From NCBI RefSeq assembly GCF_905120475.1, contig NZ_CAJHOE010000001.1:372001-436000 (forward strand): DNA of 64,000 bases, in the 5' to 3' direction. Made by a program: the position numbers and the translations under genes. Position 1 is the first letter of the stretch. Every line of letters begins with the position of its first letter. The notes below the pieces were generated by a model that was given only the letters and a program-made list of their open reading frames with translations, was not told the DNA's origin and ran no database searches. The DNA is from Campylobacter suis (GTDB lineage: Bacteria; Campylobacterota; Campylobacteria; Campylobacterales; Campylobacteraceae). Shown piece by piece: positions 27,750-36,911 of the stretch.

Positions 27750-29948
27750 ATGGCAAAAAACAACATAAATACGCTTGTTTTGCCAGCGTTACGATATGTC
27801 AATAAATTTAGCCAGTTTAAAGGGCTAAGTATTGTTGGCGTTATTATTGCTATTTTAGCTATCATCATAGTTCCACTTCCAAGTGGCGTACTTGACTTTT
27901 TCTTAGCGATTTCTATCGCCATTTCCGTACTAATAATCCTAATCTCAATATATGTACCAAAACCAACCGACCTTACCACTTTCCCAACGCTTATTCTCAT
28001 CATCACGCTATTTCGCCTTTCGCTAAATATCGCTACAACTCGTATGATACTTAGCGAAGGGCACAATGGTCCAGAGGCTGTGAGCGACATCATCTCAAGC
28101 TTTGGCGAGTTTGTTGTGGGTGGAAATTTTGTTATCGGTATCATTGTTTTTTGTATATTGGTACTTATAAATTTCATGGTCGTAACAAAGGGTTCGACGC
28201 GTGTTTCTGAGGTACAGGCGCGCTTTACGCTTGACTCTATGCCTGGTAAACAAATGGCGATAGATGCCGACTTAAATGCGGGACTGATAGATGAAAAAAC
28301 CGCAAGAGAGAGGCGTGATGCGGTTATAGGAGAGGCAAATTTTTATGGAGCCATGGATGGTTCTAGTAAATTTATAAAAGGCGATGCGGTAGCTGGCATT
28401 ATCATTACTATTATTAACATCATAGGTGGCTTTGCGATAGGTTCATTTCAGCACGGTCTTGATATGGCTACATCGGCGCAATACTATACAATACTTACTA
28501 TCGGAGATGGTTTAGTTAGTCAAATCCCAGGACTTATCAGCTCAACAGCAACTGCCATCATCATCACTCGCGCAAGCAAAGAGGGAGATAACTTTGCTGA
28601 GGGCTCTATAAACCAACTTACGGGTGATTATAAAATTTTATTTATCGTTGGTTTTATACTTTTTATGTTTGCTCTTGTTCCAGGCCTTCCTACCGTTTCA
28701 CTCGGTTTTATAGCTATTATTTTTCTTGGGCTTGGATATATCGTAAAGCAGAGCAAGGATGGAAATTTGTTAGACATATCATCTTCTGCTACTGGCTCAA
28801 AAGCAAAAGGCGGCGCTTCGCCAACTTCTGGTGCAGCTGCTACTAGTGGAGCTGGCGCAGATGCTCAAAGACCACCTAAAAAGAGTATCGAAGAGATAGC
28901 GCGCGAAGAAGAGAAAAAGATAAATGATATTTTGCGACCAGAGTTTTTGGAGCTTGAGATAGGTTATGGGCTTATAAAGTTAGCTGAGACGGATCTGACG
29001 GAAAGAATTCGTGGTATTAGGCGTAATATAGCCACTCAGCTTGGCTTTTTAATGCCACAAATCCGTATCCGAGATAACCTACAGCTTCCGCCAAATGAGT
29101 ATCGTTTTAAGTTAAAAGGTATAGTTGTGGGGCAGGGCGAAATTTATGCGGATAAATTTCTTGCGATGGATAGCGGGCTTGTGAGCGAAGACATTGAAGG
29201 AATTCCTACTAAGGAGCCAGCTTTTGGGCTTGATGCGTTATGGATAGATCAAAATACAAAAGAAGACGCGATACTTTCAGGCTATACGATAGTTGATCCA
29301 GCAAGCGTTATAAGTACGCACATTAGCGAGCTAGTTAAACAAAATGCTCATGAAATTCTCACTCGCCAAGAGACACAAAATTTACTTGACAAGCTTAAAG
29401 CTGAATTTCCAGTTATCGTTGAAGATACTATGCGAGTTGCTAGTGTTGGGCTGATACAAAAGGTACTTAGAGCGCTACTTAAAAATAGCATTCCGATTAA
29501 GGATCTTATTAGTATACTTGAAGCCATTAGCGATATAGCTGAAGTTAGTAAAAATTTAGACATGATCATCGAGCATGTAAGGGCTTCGCTCTCTCGCGTG
29601 ATAACCTCGCTTTATGCAAACGAAAAGGGCGAACTAAGTTTTTATATATTTGAAACTGCTGCCCAGCAAAAGCTACTTGAAGCCGTGCAGTACAAGGACG
29701 GTACGTATCATCTTATGATAAATGTCGCCCAAACTTCTGCGATAGTTCAGGCTTTGCGTGCTGAAAAGCAGCGCCGACCGATAAGTCAAAGTGGGCCGAT
29801 GGTTATTTGTGTTGAGCCTAGTTTGCGTAAATTTATCGCTGATATATGTGCGAATTTTAGTATCGATATAGTTGTTTTAAGCTTTGCGGAAATTTCTCCA
29901 AATACACCATTTGAGACGCTTGGCGTGATAAATATAGAAAATTTATAA
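27750..29948 (+). CDS. flhA: Flagellar biosynthesis protein FlhA
   Basis: FlhA is the large export-gate subunit of the flagellar type III secretion system. The 732-residue protein has eight N-terminal membrane helices, the conserved FHIPEP-family loop DLTTFPTLILIITLFRLSLN, and RFTLDSMPGKQMAIDADLNAG, then a linker and the cytoplasmic ring-forming domain that binds export chaperones. In C. jejuni FlhA is also needed for sigma-54 and sigma-28 gene control. Confidence 0.97.
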   Translation: MAKNNINTLVLPALRYVNKFSQFKGLSIVGVIIAILAIIIVPLPSGVLDFFLAISIAISVLIILISIYVPKPTDLTTFPTLILIITLFRLSLNIATTRMILSEGHNGPEAVSDIISSFGEFVVGGNFVIGIIVFCILVLINFMVVTKGSTRVSEVQARFTLDSMPGKQMAIDADLNAGLIDEKTARERRDAVIGEANFYGAMDGSSKFIKGDAVAGIIITIINIIGGFAIGSFQHGLDMATSAQYYTILTIGDGLVSQIPGLISSTATAIIITRASKEGDNFAEGSINQLTGDYKILFIVGFILFMFALVPGLPTVSLGFIAIIFLGLGYIVKQSKDGNLLDISSSATGSKAKGGASPTSGAAATSGAGADAQRPPKKSIEEIAREEEKKINDILRPEFLELEIGYGLIKLAETDLTERIRGIRRNIATQLGFLMPQIRIRDNLQLPPNEYRFKLKGIVVGQGEIYADKFLAMDSGLVSEDIEGIPTKEPAFGLDALWIDQNTKEDAILSGYTIVDPASVISTHISELVKQNAHEILTRQETQNLLDKLKAEFPVIVEDTMRVASVGLIQKVLRALLKNSIPIKDLISILEAISDIAEVSKNLDMIIEHVRASLSRVITSLYANEKGELSFYIFETAAQQKLLEAVQYKDGTYHLMINVAQTSAIVQALRAEKQRRPISQSGPMVICVEPSLRKFIADICANFSIDIVVLSFAEISPNTPFETLGVINIENL

Positions 29949-29958
29949 AAGGATATAG

Positions 29959-30978
29959 ATGAAATTTTTTCACCTTTCACATACTGATTTAGACGGTTAT
30001 GGTGCGCAGTATGTGACAAAACATTATTTTAAAAATATACATTTTTTAAACTCAAACTACGGTCGCGAGATAGATGAAAAATTTAGTGAAATTTTAAATT
30101 TGCTTGATGATAGTGAGCCAAGCGTGATTTTAATAACCGATCTAAATTTAACCATGTCACAGTGCGAGGACTTTGATGAGAGACTAAAGGGTAAAAACGC
30201 CAAGCTTTGGCTACTAGATCATCATCAAAGCGGAGCAGAGTGCGCGAGTGCTTATGAGTGGTATTTTTTAGATAACTCGCGCTGCGCGACAAAGATCACA
30301 TATGACTTTTTTGCTCAAATTTTGGGAGCTGATGAGAGGTTAGCTAAGTTTTGCGATGTCGTAAATGCTGTGGATATCTGGCTAAAAGACAAGCCTGACT
30401 TTGAGATGGGAAAGGTCTGTCTTGGACTTGTGGCAAACGCAAAAGAGATAAATAAAGTAATGTTTGAGCATGAAAATAACGAATACCTTGAGTTTTTGTT
30501 GGCTCAAGCAAGCAAATTTTTTAATGAGAAAAACGACTATATCGGGCTTGATAGTGCGGTACATAGCATAAAAAAAGAGTTTTTTAAATTTGATAAAGAT
30601 GATACCTTAAGCAACCTAATATCAGCCTATGTCGTAAGGCTTTTAAGTAAAAATAAAGAGAAATTTAAGATAGAGTACAAGGGCTTTGCCGGCGTTTTGA
30701 CCTATAATATCGGCAACACCTCAGTCATCGGCAATGACTTTTTGGTTGCAAATCCTGACTTTGACTTTTTCATCGATGTAACTAGCAAAAAAACTCTAAG
30801 CTTTCGCGCTAACGGTAAGGTCGATGTGAGCGCGATGGCAAAGCATTTAGTCGGAGGTGGCGGTCATGTCAATGCTAGCGGCGGACTTTTTGCAAATTTT
30901 AAAGATGCGTATAATTATGAAGTGATAAAAGCACAGATAGTGGAGTTGATAAATAAAAAAACACAGGAGGATTTATGA
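29959..30978 (+). CDS. DHH/DHHA1 family phosphoesterase
   Basis: A 339-residue metal-dependent phosphoesterase. The motifs are HTDLDGYGAQ near residue 8, DLNL, the signature LLDHHQSG near residue 86 and the DHHA1 glycine box VGGGGHVNASGG near the C-terminus. Members degrade nanoRNA, pAp or cyclic dinucleotides; Campylobacter homologues are sometimes called oligoribonuclease-like, but the substrate here is not established. It overlaps the next small gene by 4 bases. Confidence 0.88.
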   Translation: MKFFHLSHTDLDGYGAQYVTKHYFKNIHFLNSNYGREIDEKFSEILNLLDDSEPSVILITDLNLTMSQCEDFDERLKGKNAKLWLLDHHQSGAECASAYEWYFLDNSRCATKITYDFFAQILGADERLAKFCDVVNAVDIWLKDKPDFEMGKVCLGLVANAKEINKVMFEHENNEYLEFLLAQASKFFNEKNDYIGLDSAVHSIKKEFFKFDKDDTLSNLISAYVVRLLSKNKEKFKIEYKGFAGVLTYNIGNTSVIGNDFLVANPDFDFFIDVTSKKTLSFRANGKVDVSAMAKHLVGGGGHVNASGGLFANFKDAYNYEVIKAQIVELINKKTQEDL

Positions 30979-31205
30979 GAGAGCAAGATGTGAGTGTAGA
31001 GGAGTTAAGCTACGAGCTTAGCGTGGTTTTGGAGGGGTTGCTTTACTATGCGGGAGTGAAAAAGTCAAAGCTTGCAGAGGCAGCAAGTGTCTATGTGGAG
31101 TGCATAGATGACGCGCTTGAGGGCTCTGATGCTGAGGGTGTTGATGAGGTAATAGCTATAGTTGAGTACATGAAAAAACACCATTCAAAACTTTTTGAGA
31201 GATAA
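30975..31205 (+). CDS. Small conserved-looking acidic protein
   Basis: The 76-residue, acidic, helical protein has no motif I recognise (EELSYELSVVLEGLLYYAGV; YVECIDDALEGSDAEGVDEV). It is coupled to the DHH phosphoesterase by an ATGA overlap with an AGGAGG ribosome site, which supports it as a real gene. It ends 44 bases before pyrB. Function unknown. Confidence 0.7.
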   Translation: MREQDVSVEELSYELSVVLEGLLYYAGVKKSKLAEAASVYVECIDDALEGSDAEGVDEVIAIVEYMKKHHSKLFER

Positions 31206-31249
31206 AGGTCGCGTTTTACGCTAATATCAGATAAATTTAAGGCAAGGCA

Positions 31250-32179
31250 ATGAGCTACACACGCAAACATTTAATAGGCACGAGAGACTTAGAAGTCAGC
31301 GAGATAATGCACTTTTTAGACGCAGCAAAAGAGTTTAAAGCGCTAAACTCAAGCGAGTTTAAAAAGAGCGATCATCTAAGAGGAAAAACTACAATAAATG
31401 CTTTTTATGAAAACTCAACTCGCACGCGCACGAGCTTTGAGATAGCGGCAAAAAGGCTAGGAGCGGACGCGATAAATTTCACCGCGTCAAGCTCTAGTGT
31501 AAATAAGGGTGAAACGCTAATTGACACCATGAATAACCTAGAAGCCATGCGAAGCGACATCATCGTGCTTCGTCACCCAAGCTCAGGTGCCGCGCTTCTA
31601 GCCACACAGCACACCGACGCCAGTGTCGTAAATGCCGGAGATGGCACGAACGAACACCCAAGCCAGTGTCTGCTAGATCTTTTTACCTTAAGAGAAAACG
31701 GCAAAAAGCTAGACAGCTCAACGACTGTGGCGATCATTGGCGATATCGCTAGAAGTAGGGTGGCTCGCTCAGATATTTGGGCGATGAGAAAGCTTGGTAT
31801 AAATGTTCGCCTTTTTGCGCCAGCGATGATGATGCCGCTAGAGGCAGGGGTTTTTGGCTGTGAGATAGCAAAGAGTGTGGAGGAGGCGTGTGAGGGGGTG
31901 GACGCTATCATCATGCTTCGTATCCAGCTTGAAAGAGGCGATGGTGAGGTGGCGTTTCCTAGCTCGCGTGAGTACTCTAAATTTTTTGGGCTTAACAGTA
32001 CGCGCTTAAAGCTAGCAAAGCCAGATGCGCTAGTGCTTCACCCAGGTCCTATAAACCGCGGCGTCGAGCTAAACTCAGATGTTGCTGATAGCCTAAACTC
32101 ACGCATTCTAAATCAAGTAGAAAACGGCGTTGCCATCCGTATGGCGATACTTAACACACTGATGAAAAATAGAGGTTAA
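31250..32179 (+). CDS. pyrB: Aspartate carbamoyltransferase catalytic subunit
   Basis: PyrB makes N-carbamoyl-aspartate from carbamoyl phosphate and aspartate, the second step of pyrimidine synthesis. The 309-residue protein has the carbamoyl phosphate site STRTRTSFE near residue 55, the HPSSG and DGTNEHPSQ motifs and LHPGPINRG in the aspartate domain. The start codon of pyrC follows its stop by one base. Base composition here is visibly richer in G and C than in neighbouring genes. Confidence 0.97.
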   Translation: MSYTRKHLIGTRDLEVSEIMHFLDAAKEFKALNSSEFKKSDHLRGKTTINAFYENSTRTRTSFEIAAKRLGADAINFTASSSSVNKGETLIDTMNNLEAMRSDIIVLRHPSSGAALLATQHTDASVVNAGDGTNEHPSQCLLDLFTLRENGKKLDSSTTVAIIGDIARSRVARSDIWAMRKLGINVRLFAPAMMMPLEAGVFGCEIAKSVEEACEGVDAIIMLRIQLERGDGEVAFPSSREYSKFFGLNSTRLKLAKPDALVLHPGPINRGVELNSDVADSLNSRILNQVENGVAIRMAILNTLMKNRG

Positions 32180-32180
32180 A

Positions 32181-33467
32181 ATGAAAACGCTTATAAAAAA
32201 CGCAACTATCGTAAATCACGACGGCATTATAAAGTCAAACATCATCATCGAGGGTGAGAATATCGCTGAAATTTCAAACGCTATCCCACAAGCTGACGCT
32301 GTCATAGACGCGAGCGGTAAGCTGGTATTTCCAGGGCTTATCGATATGCACGTGCATTTTCGTGACCCAGGACAAGAGTATAAAGATGATATCGTCTCGG
32401 GCTCTCGCGCAGCGGTAGCGGGTGGTGTGACTACCTGCATGCCTATGGCAAATACAAACCCAGTAAATGACAACGCCTACATCACAAGCGCGATGATAGC
32501 CAAGGCAAAAGAGTGTGGTCTTATAGATCTTTTGCCAATCGCTGCTATCACAAAGAGCCTAAAAGGCAACGAAGTAACCGAGATGGGTGATCTTGTAAGT
32601 GCTGGAGCTGTGGCATTTAGCGATGACGGACTTCCAGTGACTAGCTCATCAGTCATGCGCGCCGCGCTTGAGTACTCAAATATGTTTGGTAGCTTTTGTA
32701 TAAGCCACTCAGAGGACTGCTCGCTTTGTCGTGGCGGGGTGATGCATGAGGGCAAGGTCTCGGCGATCCTTGGGCTTCGCGGTATGGCAAGAGAGAAAGA
32801 GGAAATTTCAGTAAGCCGTGATATGCTACTCGCAAAGCTTACTGGCGGGCATATTCACATAGCGCACGTTAGCTCGGCTTACTCGCTTAAGATCATTGAA
32901 ATGGCAAAGAAAGATGGCATACGCATAACATGCGAGGCGACGCCACATCACTTTACATTTAGCGATGAGGAAATTTTACGAAACGCCTATGATACGAATT
33001 TTAAAATGTCCCCGCCACTTCGCGAGATAAGCGATGTAAAAGCGGTAAGAGATGGGCTAAAAAGCGGGCTTATAGATGTCATCGCCACCGATCACGCCCC
33101 GCACCACAGCGATGAGAAGATAGTGGAGTTTGACAAGGCGCCATTTGGTATCATCGGGCTTCAAACTCTCGTGCCACTGACCTTACGACTAGTAAATGAG
33201 GGTGTGATAAGCCTAGAGCAAATGAGCGCGCTTACTTCATACAATCCAGCAAAGATTATCAAAGCTACAAACAAAGGCAAGATAGCCGCTGGTATGCTAG
33301 CTGACATCGCTATAATCGATCCTGATATAGAGTATATCTACGATGAGAAAGTAAATCGCTCAAAGTCGCTAAACTCACCACTTTTTGGCAAAAAGATAAA
33401 GGGCTCAGCCGTAAAAACTCTCAAAAACGGACGAGTGGTTTTTGACTTTGCAGAGTTTGGAATTTAG
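32181..33467 (+). CDS. pyrC: Dihydroorotase (class I)
   Basis: This zinc enzyme cyclises carbamoyl-aspartate to dihydroorotate, the step after PyrB. The 428-residue protein shows the metal motif HVHFRDPG near residue 58, ISHSEDCSL, HIAHVSS, and the catalytic aspartate in IATDHAPHH. Length and motifs are those of class I PyrC. It forms a two-gene unit with pyrB. Confidence 0.96.
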   Translation: MKTLIKNATIVNHDGIIKSNIIIEGENIAEISNAIPQADAVIDASGKLVFPGLIDMHVHFRDPGQEYKDDIVSGSRAAVAGGVTTCMPMANTNPVNDNAYITSAMIAKAKECGLIDLLPIAAITKSLKGNEVTEMGDLVSAGAVAFSDDGLPVTSSSVMRAALEYSNMFGSFCISHSEDCSLCRGGVMHEGKVSAILGLRGMAREKEEISVSRDMLLAKLTGGHIHIAHVSSAYSLKIIEMAKKDGIRITCEATPHHFTFSDEEILRNAYDTNFKMSPPLREISDVKAVRDGLKSGLIDVIATDHAPHHSDEKIVEFDKAPFGIIGLQTLVPLTLRLVNEGVISLEQMSALTSYNPAKIIKATNKGKIAAGMLADIAIIDPDIEYIYDEKVNRSKSLNSPLFGKKIKGSAVKTLKNGRVVFDFAEFGI

Positions 33468-33473
33468 CACACC

Positions 33474-33501
33474 TAAGCTTGGATAAATTTATCCAAGCTT
33501 A
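33474..33501. terminator. Perfect 28-base palindrome between pyrC and the DUF4139 gene
   Basis: TAAGCTTGGATAAA and its exact complement stand back to back, so the whole 28 bases are self-complementary. It lies between two convergent genes, three bases from the minus-strand stop codon. It lacks a clear T tract, so a bidirectional terminator or transcript-end stabiliser is the likely role. Confidence 0.6.
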
Positions 33502-33503
33502 CT

Positions 33504-34892
33504 TTACTTTGGCTCGTTTACTTCATAGCCAAAGTTTATACTCTTTTTCTCGCTTGCTTTTAGGCTAAATTTATACTCAGCTCTACCCTCTTTGTCTATG
33601 TTTGCTTTGTCGTTGCTTTTGTCACTTATCTTTATGTTATTGCTTGTGCTTAGTGGTATGCGTTCGGCTAAAGTTATCTCCCAAGTGCGGTTTGAGCTGT
33701 TTGTTATCTCGTAGTCCCAAGATCTTGTGGTTGTTTTTGTGTTACCAAAAAAGCTAGATTTACTCATCTTTTCATCGACTTTTTTGCTTACTTTGATGAG
33801 TGAATTTTTACCTAGATATAGCACGCTTTGTGCGTTTTCATCAAAGCCTTGCGCGAGGCTCTCACCTATACTTACGCCATCTACTTTATAGCTGGTGTTT
33901 GCCATATTTAGCCTATTTTTAGGAGTAAAATTTGCCATTAAAAAGGCATTGGCATCTGCATAAGCATCTATAAATATACTAAATTTCGCGTCCAAGCTTT
34001 GCCTGTCATACTCAAAGCTTTTTTGCTCAAACGCGCCAATATTTAGCCCATCAAGCTTGTAGGTATCTGCAAGGCTTAGTTGCTCACTTTTTGCACGAGC
34101 TTTTTCAAATTTTACACTATCATTTACGCTCATAGCTACAGCCATACGAGGCTGTATATCGTAGTTTGACGCACTTTGTCCGTAGTATCTAGGCGCAAAC
34201 TCATCAGGCGCTAATCTAGTGTCGTAGCTAAAAGGATAAATAGCGATACTTAGATTATCAAGCGGTGTTGGCAGGGGGTTAAAGACGCTTATGCTTTGTG
34301 AAATTTCAAGCTTTTGAGTAAGCGTGCTAGCGCGGACTTCATTTTTTAGCGAACTTGGCTCAAAAAGCGCAAACGCCACATCTACGCTTTTTGACTCGCA
34401 AGCAAAATTTATAGTAAGGTTTTGATACCTTAGCTCTTGCGTTTGTTTATCTAGCGCCGTAGATAGCTCTAAAAGCCGTTCTTTTAGCTCACCTTGCCTT
34501 GTTTTATCAGCTAAAATAAGCTCGTAAAATTTCTCACCACTCGCCTTTAGCGCCTCAAAGTCACTCACTTTTGGTGCTATGCTATGCAAAAATTCGCGCT
34601 TGTCATTAAATGCTAAAATTTCATTTTCGATCTTTGAGATTTGAAGCTTTAGCTCGCTCACTTTTGCATTTTGTGTGATAAGCGGTCTGCTAAGGCTCAT
34701 TTTTGTCACATCGCAAGTTGAGCGCACATCTACATCATCCACTCGCACACCATCTGGAACGGCGATGATAAGCTCACTTTTTACATTATCAAAGCTTTGG
34801 CGCAAAAACTCAGCGTTTTGATAAATTTCTATCAAATTTTTATCCGCATTTAGCCAAACAAATGCCGTTAGTGAAAGTAAAATTTTCTTCAT
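33504..34892 (-). CDS. DUF4139 domain-containing exported protein
   Basis: A 462-residue protein with a signal peptide (about 17 residues), an N-terminal coiled-coil-forming region (LKLQISKIENEILAFNDKRE) and a beta-rich C-terminal part that matches the DUF4139 architecture, ending in a strand repeat (KINFGYEV). Family members are often annotated as mucoidy-inhibitor MuiA-like, with no proven activity. It overlaps the upstream peptidoglycan hydrolase gene by 4 bases, so a cell-envelope role is likely but inferred. Confidence 0.8.
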   Translation of the reverse strand: MKKILLSLTAFVWLNADKNLIEIYQNAEFLRQSFDNVKSELIIAVPDGVRVDDVDVRSTCDVTKMSLSRPLITQNAKVSELKLQISKIENEILAFNDKREFLHSIAPKVSDFEALKASGEKFYELILADKTRQGELKERLLELSTALDKQTQELRYQNLTINFACESKSVDVAFALFEPSSLKNEVRASTLTQKLEISQSISVFNPLPTPLDNLSIAIYPFSYDTRLAPDEFAPRYYGQSASNYDIQPRMAVAMSVNDSVKFEKARAKSEQLSLADTYKLDGLNIGAFEQKSFEYDRQSLDAKFSIFIDAYADANAFLMANFTPKNRLNMANTSYKVDGVSIGESLAQGFDENAQSVLYLGKNSLIKVSKKVDEKMSKSSFFGNTKTTTRSWDYEITNSSNRTWEITLAERIPLSTSNNIKISDKSNDKANIDKEGRAEYKFSLKASEKKSINFGYEVNEPK

Positions 34893-36820
34893 TTGCTATC
34901 CTTAAAAAGCTCAGGTCTATACTCAAAATGCATGCTATCAAAGTGCCTCCAGCGCCCACCCCAGATAAATTTATGCCTCTCAAACACATGCACCACCTCC
35001 TCTGGCAAGGTGTTTTTATGCTCTTTGCTCCACTGCCAGTATCCACTGCCATCTACATTTATATCTATCGCGATACCATAGCTGTGGGCGCTAGCACGCT
35101 TTGTGCCAGCTATCACGCGCCACTTAAATGTCCCGCTGTCTTTTAAAAATTTTAGTATGTTTTCATCTTTTTTGGCTAGCTCATTTAGCTCATCGCTAAC
35201 CGCTTGAAGTGCTTTAGCGGCGCCATTTTGTCTGTTAAATTTAAGCTTTTTTGTGCCAAAGTCCTTAAGCCAAATTACATCGACTAAGTTTGCTTTCACG
35301 CTTGCTTCGCTATCTCCGTACAGGCTTTGAAGTAGCTCGTAGTCTCTACATCTGCCAGCATCGACAAGTGGCGCATTTATGGGGCTTAGGGCTGGATACA
35401 CGGCATTTGCGTCAGCGTGATTGCACGGCTCATCTTTGATGGTTTTGGTGTTTACTCTAACTAAAGCTGGCTCTTTTGAAAAGTCATTTAATGTTGTAAG
35501 TCTGTCATCTTTTGCTAGCAAGATATTCATCGACTTTATCTTTGAAAGTAGTAACGAACCAGTCTCTACTCCAACAACATCTCGTCCTACATCAAGTGTT
35601 GTTATCGCGGTTTGCCCTATAAGCGCGCGTCCATCTGTTATGGTTTTTATCCCCCACGCGTCGTGAAATATAAGAATTTGATCATCTTTAATGCCTACAT
35701 AAAGCATGATATGTCCTGGAGAGTGAAGCAGTGTCATATAGGGCACAGCTTGTTTTTTTATGACTTCTATCTTTTGTTCGTTTGTTAAAAACGAAAGCTC
35801 AACTTTTTTGCCGATGTTTGCTTGAGCTTTAGAGTTTCTAGGCAGCCAAACTCCAAATGCGCCCATCATGTCTTTAGTAAGTAAGGAGCAGTCGCGTAGG
35901 TTATCCACGCCACCCCAGCCATAAGGCTCATTTAGGAGTGAGTCAGCCATTGCGTTTATATTTGTCTGATTTAAAGCAAGTGGGAAGCGCGCGGCCTCAG
36001 TTTTTGGTATCTTAAATTTATGCTTGCCGTTTCTTGTATAAATTTCGCCGTAAAATGTCTCATCATTCTCTGTTAAAAACGGAAGTATCGCCCCAAGTCT
36101 AGCGTAAAATAAAAACCAACCTCGCTCATTATAAACTGGTATTTTATCTCTTAGTATGGTTAGAAATTTTGACTGTTTATAAATTTTTGCCTCATCGCTT
36201 GTTATAAAGCGGATATCCTCGACCTTGACCCATCCCCAAACATCATCATCTCTTACCATCGCCCAAGCCCCATCTTTTGATAGGTGTGAGACAAATAGTG
36301 GAAAACCGATGCTAAGTGCTGATGTTTGTAGGTAGTCAAATGGATAGCCCTCGCCAGCATTTTGTGGGTTGTAAAAAAGTGGGTCGCTGCTTGGCATGTT
36401 GCGAAGTGCGGTATTTGCCGTGGTTATGGCTAGAGCATTTAGAGATAAAAATCCCTCTTCATTTGCATTTTCACGCGTTTGTTCAAACCACTCTTTTGTA
36501 ACAGGGCGAAAATTTGAGCCATAATATGGGCGTTTTTCTCTAAATTTATATATATCAAGCGCCCAAAAGGCGTCCTTTCTCTCTTTTTTGCTAATATTTG
36601 CGCTAAATGTGTTAAATCTTTTTTTAAGTAACGCAGCTCCATCAAGTTGCTCGTTTATCGTGCTTTGAGGCAAATTTTTTACACTTTGTTCGCCAAGATC
36701 TATAAGGCTTATGCGTGAGGCTGGTATTTGACTTAAAGCATGGTCGTTTAGTTTTTGATTTTTATCAGAACACCCTAAAAATAGGACTATAAAAAGCGGT
36801 AAAATAAGTTTTTTTTTCAT
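34889..36820 (-). CDS. Lipoprotein peptidoglycan hydrolase with SH3, NlpC/P60 and M15 domains
   Basis: The 643-residue protein begins with a lipobox (LFLGC, C17). Residues of about 100-270 look like two bacterial SH3 modules (DDDVWGWVKVEDIRFITSDE). An NlpC/P60 domain follows with C311 in RDCSLL and H370 in SPGHIMLYVG. The C-terminal 130 residues form an M15 DD-/LD-carboxypeptidase-like domain with zinc ligands H579 and D586 (SAHSYGIAIDI) and H631 (SMHFEYRP). Both active sites look intact. It probably trims peptide stems of peptidoglycan from the periplasmic side of a membrane. Coupled to the DUF4139 gene. Confidence 0.82.
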   Translation of the reverse strand: MKKKLILPLFIVLFLGCSDKNQKLNDHALSQIPASRISLIDLGEQSVKNLPQSTINEQLDGAALLKKRFNTFSANISKKERKDAFWALDIYKFREKRPYYGSNFRPVTKEWFEQTRENANEEGFLSLNALAITTANTALRNMPSSDPLFYNPQNAGEGYPFDYLQTSALSIGFPLFVSHLSKDGAWAMVRDDDVWGWVKVEDIRFITSDEAKIYKQSKFLTILRDKIPVYNERGWFLFYARLGAILPFLTENDETFYGEIYTRNGKHKFKIPKTEAARFPLALNQTNINAMADSLLNEPYGWGGVDNLRDCSLLTKDMMGAFGVWLPRNSKAQANIGKKVELSFLTNEQKIEVIKKQAVPYMTLLHSPGHIMLYVGIKDDQILIFHDAWGIKTITDGRALIGQTAITTLDVGRDVVGVETGSLLLSKIKSMNILLAKDDRLTTLNDFSKEPALVRVNTKTIKDEPCNHADANAVYPALSPINAPLVDAGRCRDYELLQSLYGDSEASVKANLVDVIWLKDFGTKKLKFNRQNGAAKALQAVSDELNELAKKDENILKFLKDSGTFKWRVIAGTKRASAHSYGIAIDINVDGSGYWQWSKEHKNTLPEEVVHVFERHKFIWGGRWRHFDSMHFEYRPELFKDSK

Positions 36821-36883
36821 GAATTTCCTTGAGATTAAAGTTATGATTTTATCTTAAAAATGTAAATTTATGACTTATTTTGG

Positions 36884-36889
36884 TATAAT
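36884..36889 (+). promoter_or_regulatory. Extended -10 element for the helicase gene
   Basis: TGGTATAAT, an extended -10 of the Campylobacter sigma-70 type, ending 22 bases before the TTG start at 36912. Confidence 0.55.
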
Positions 36890-36911
36890 TTTGCAAAAAA
36901 TAGGTTAAGTA

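Noticed and set aside
27725-28177. 150-codon minus-strand frame over the start of flhA
   Set aside because: Antisense shadow; flhA is certain.
32216-32755. Minus-strand frames opposite pyrC
   Set aside because: Open only because of the higher GC there; no start signal, no motif.
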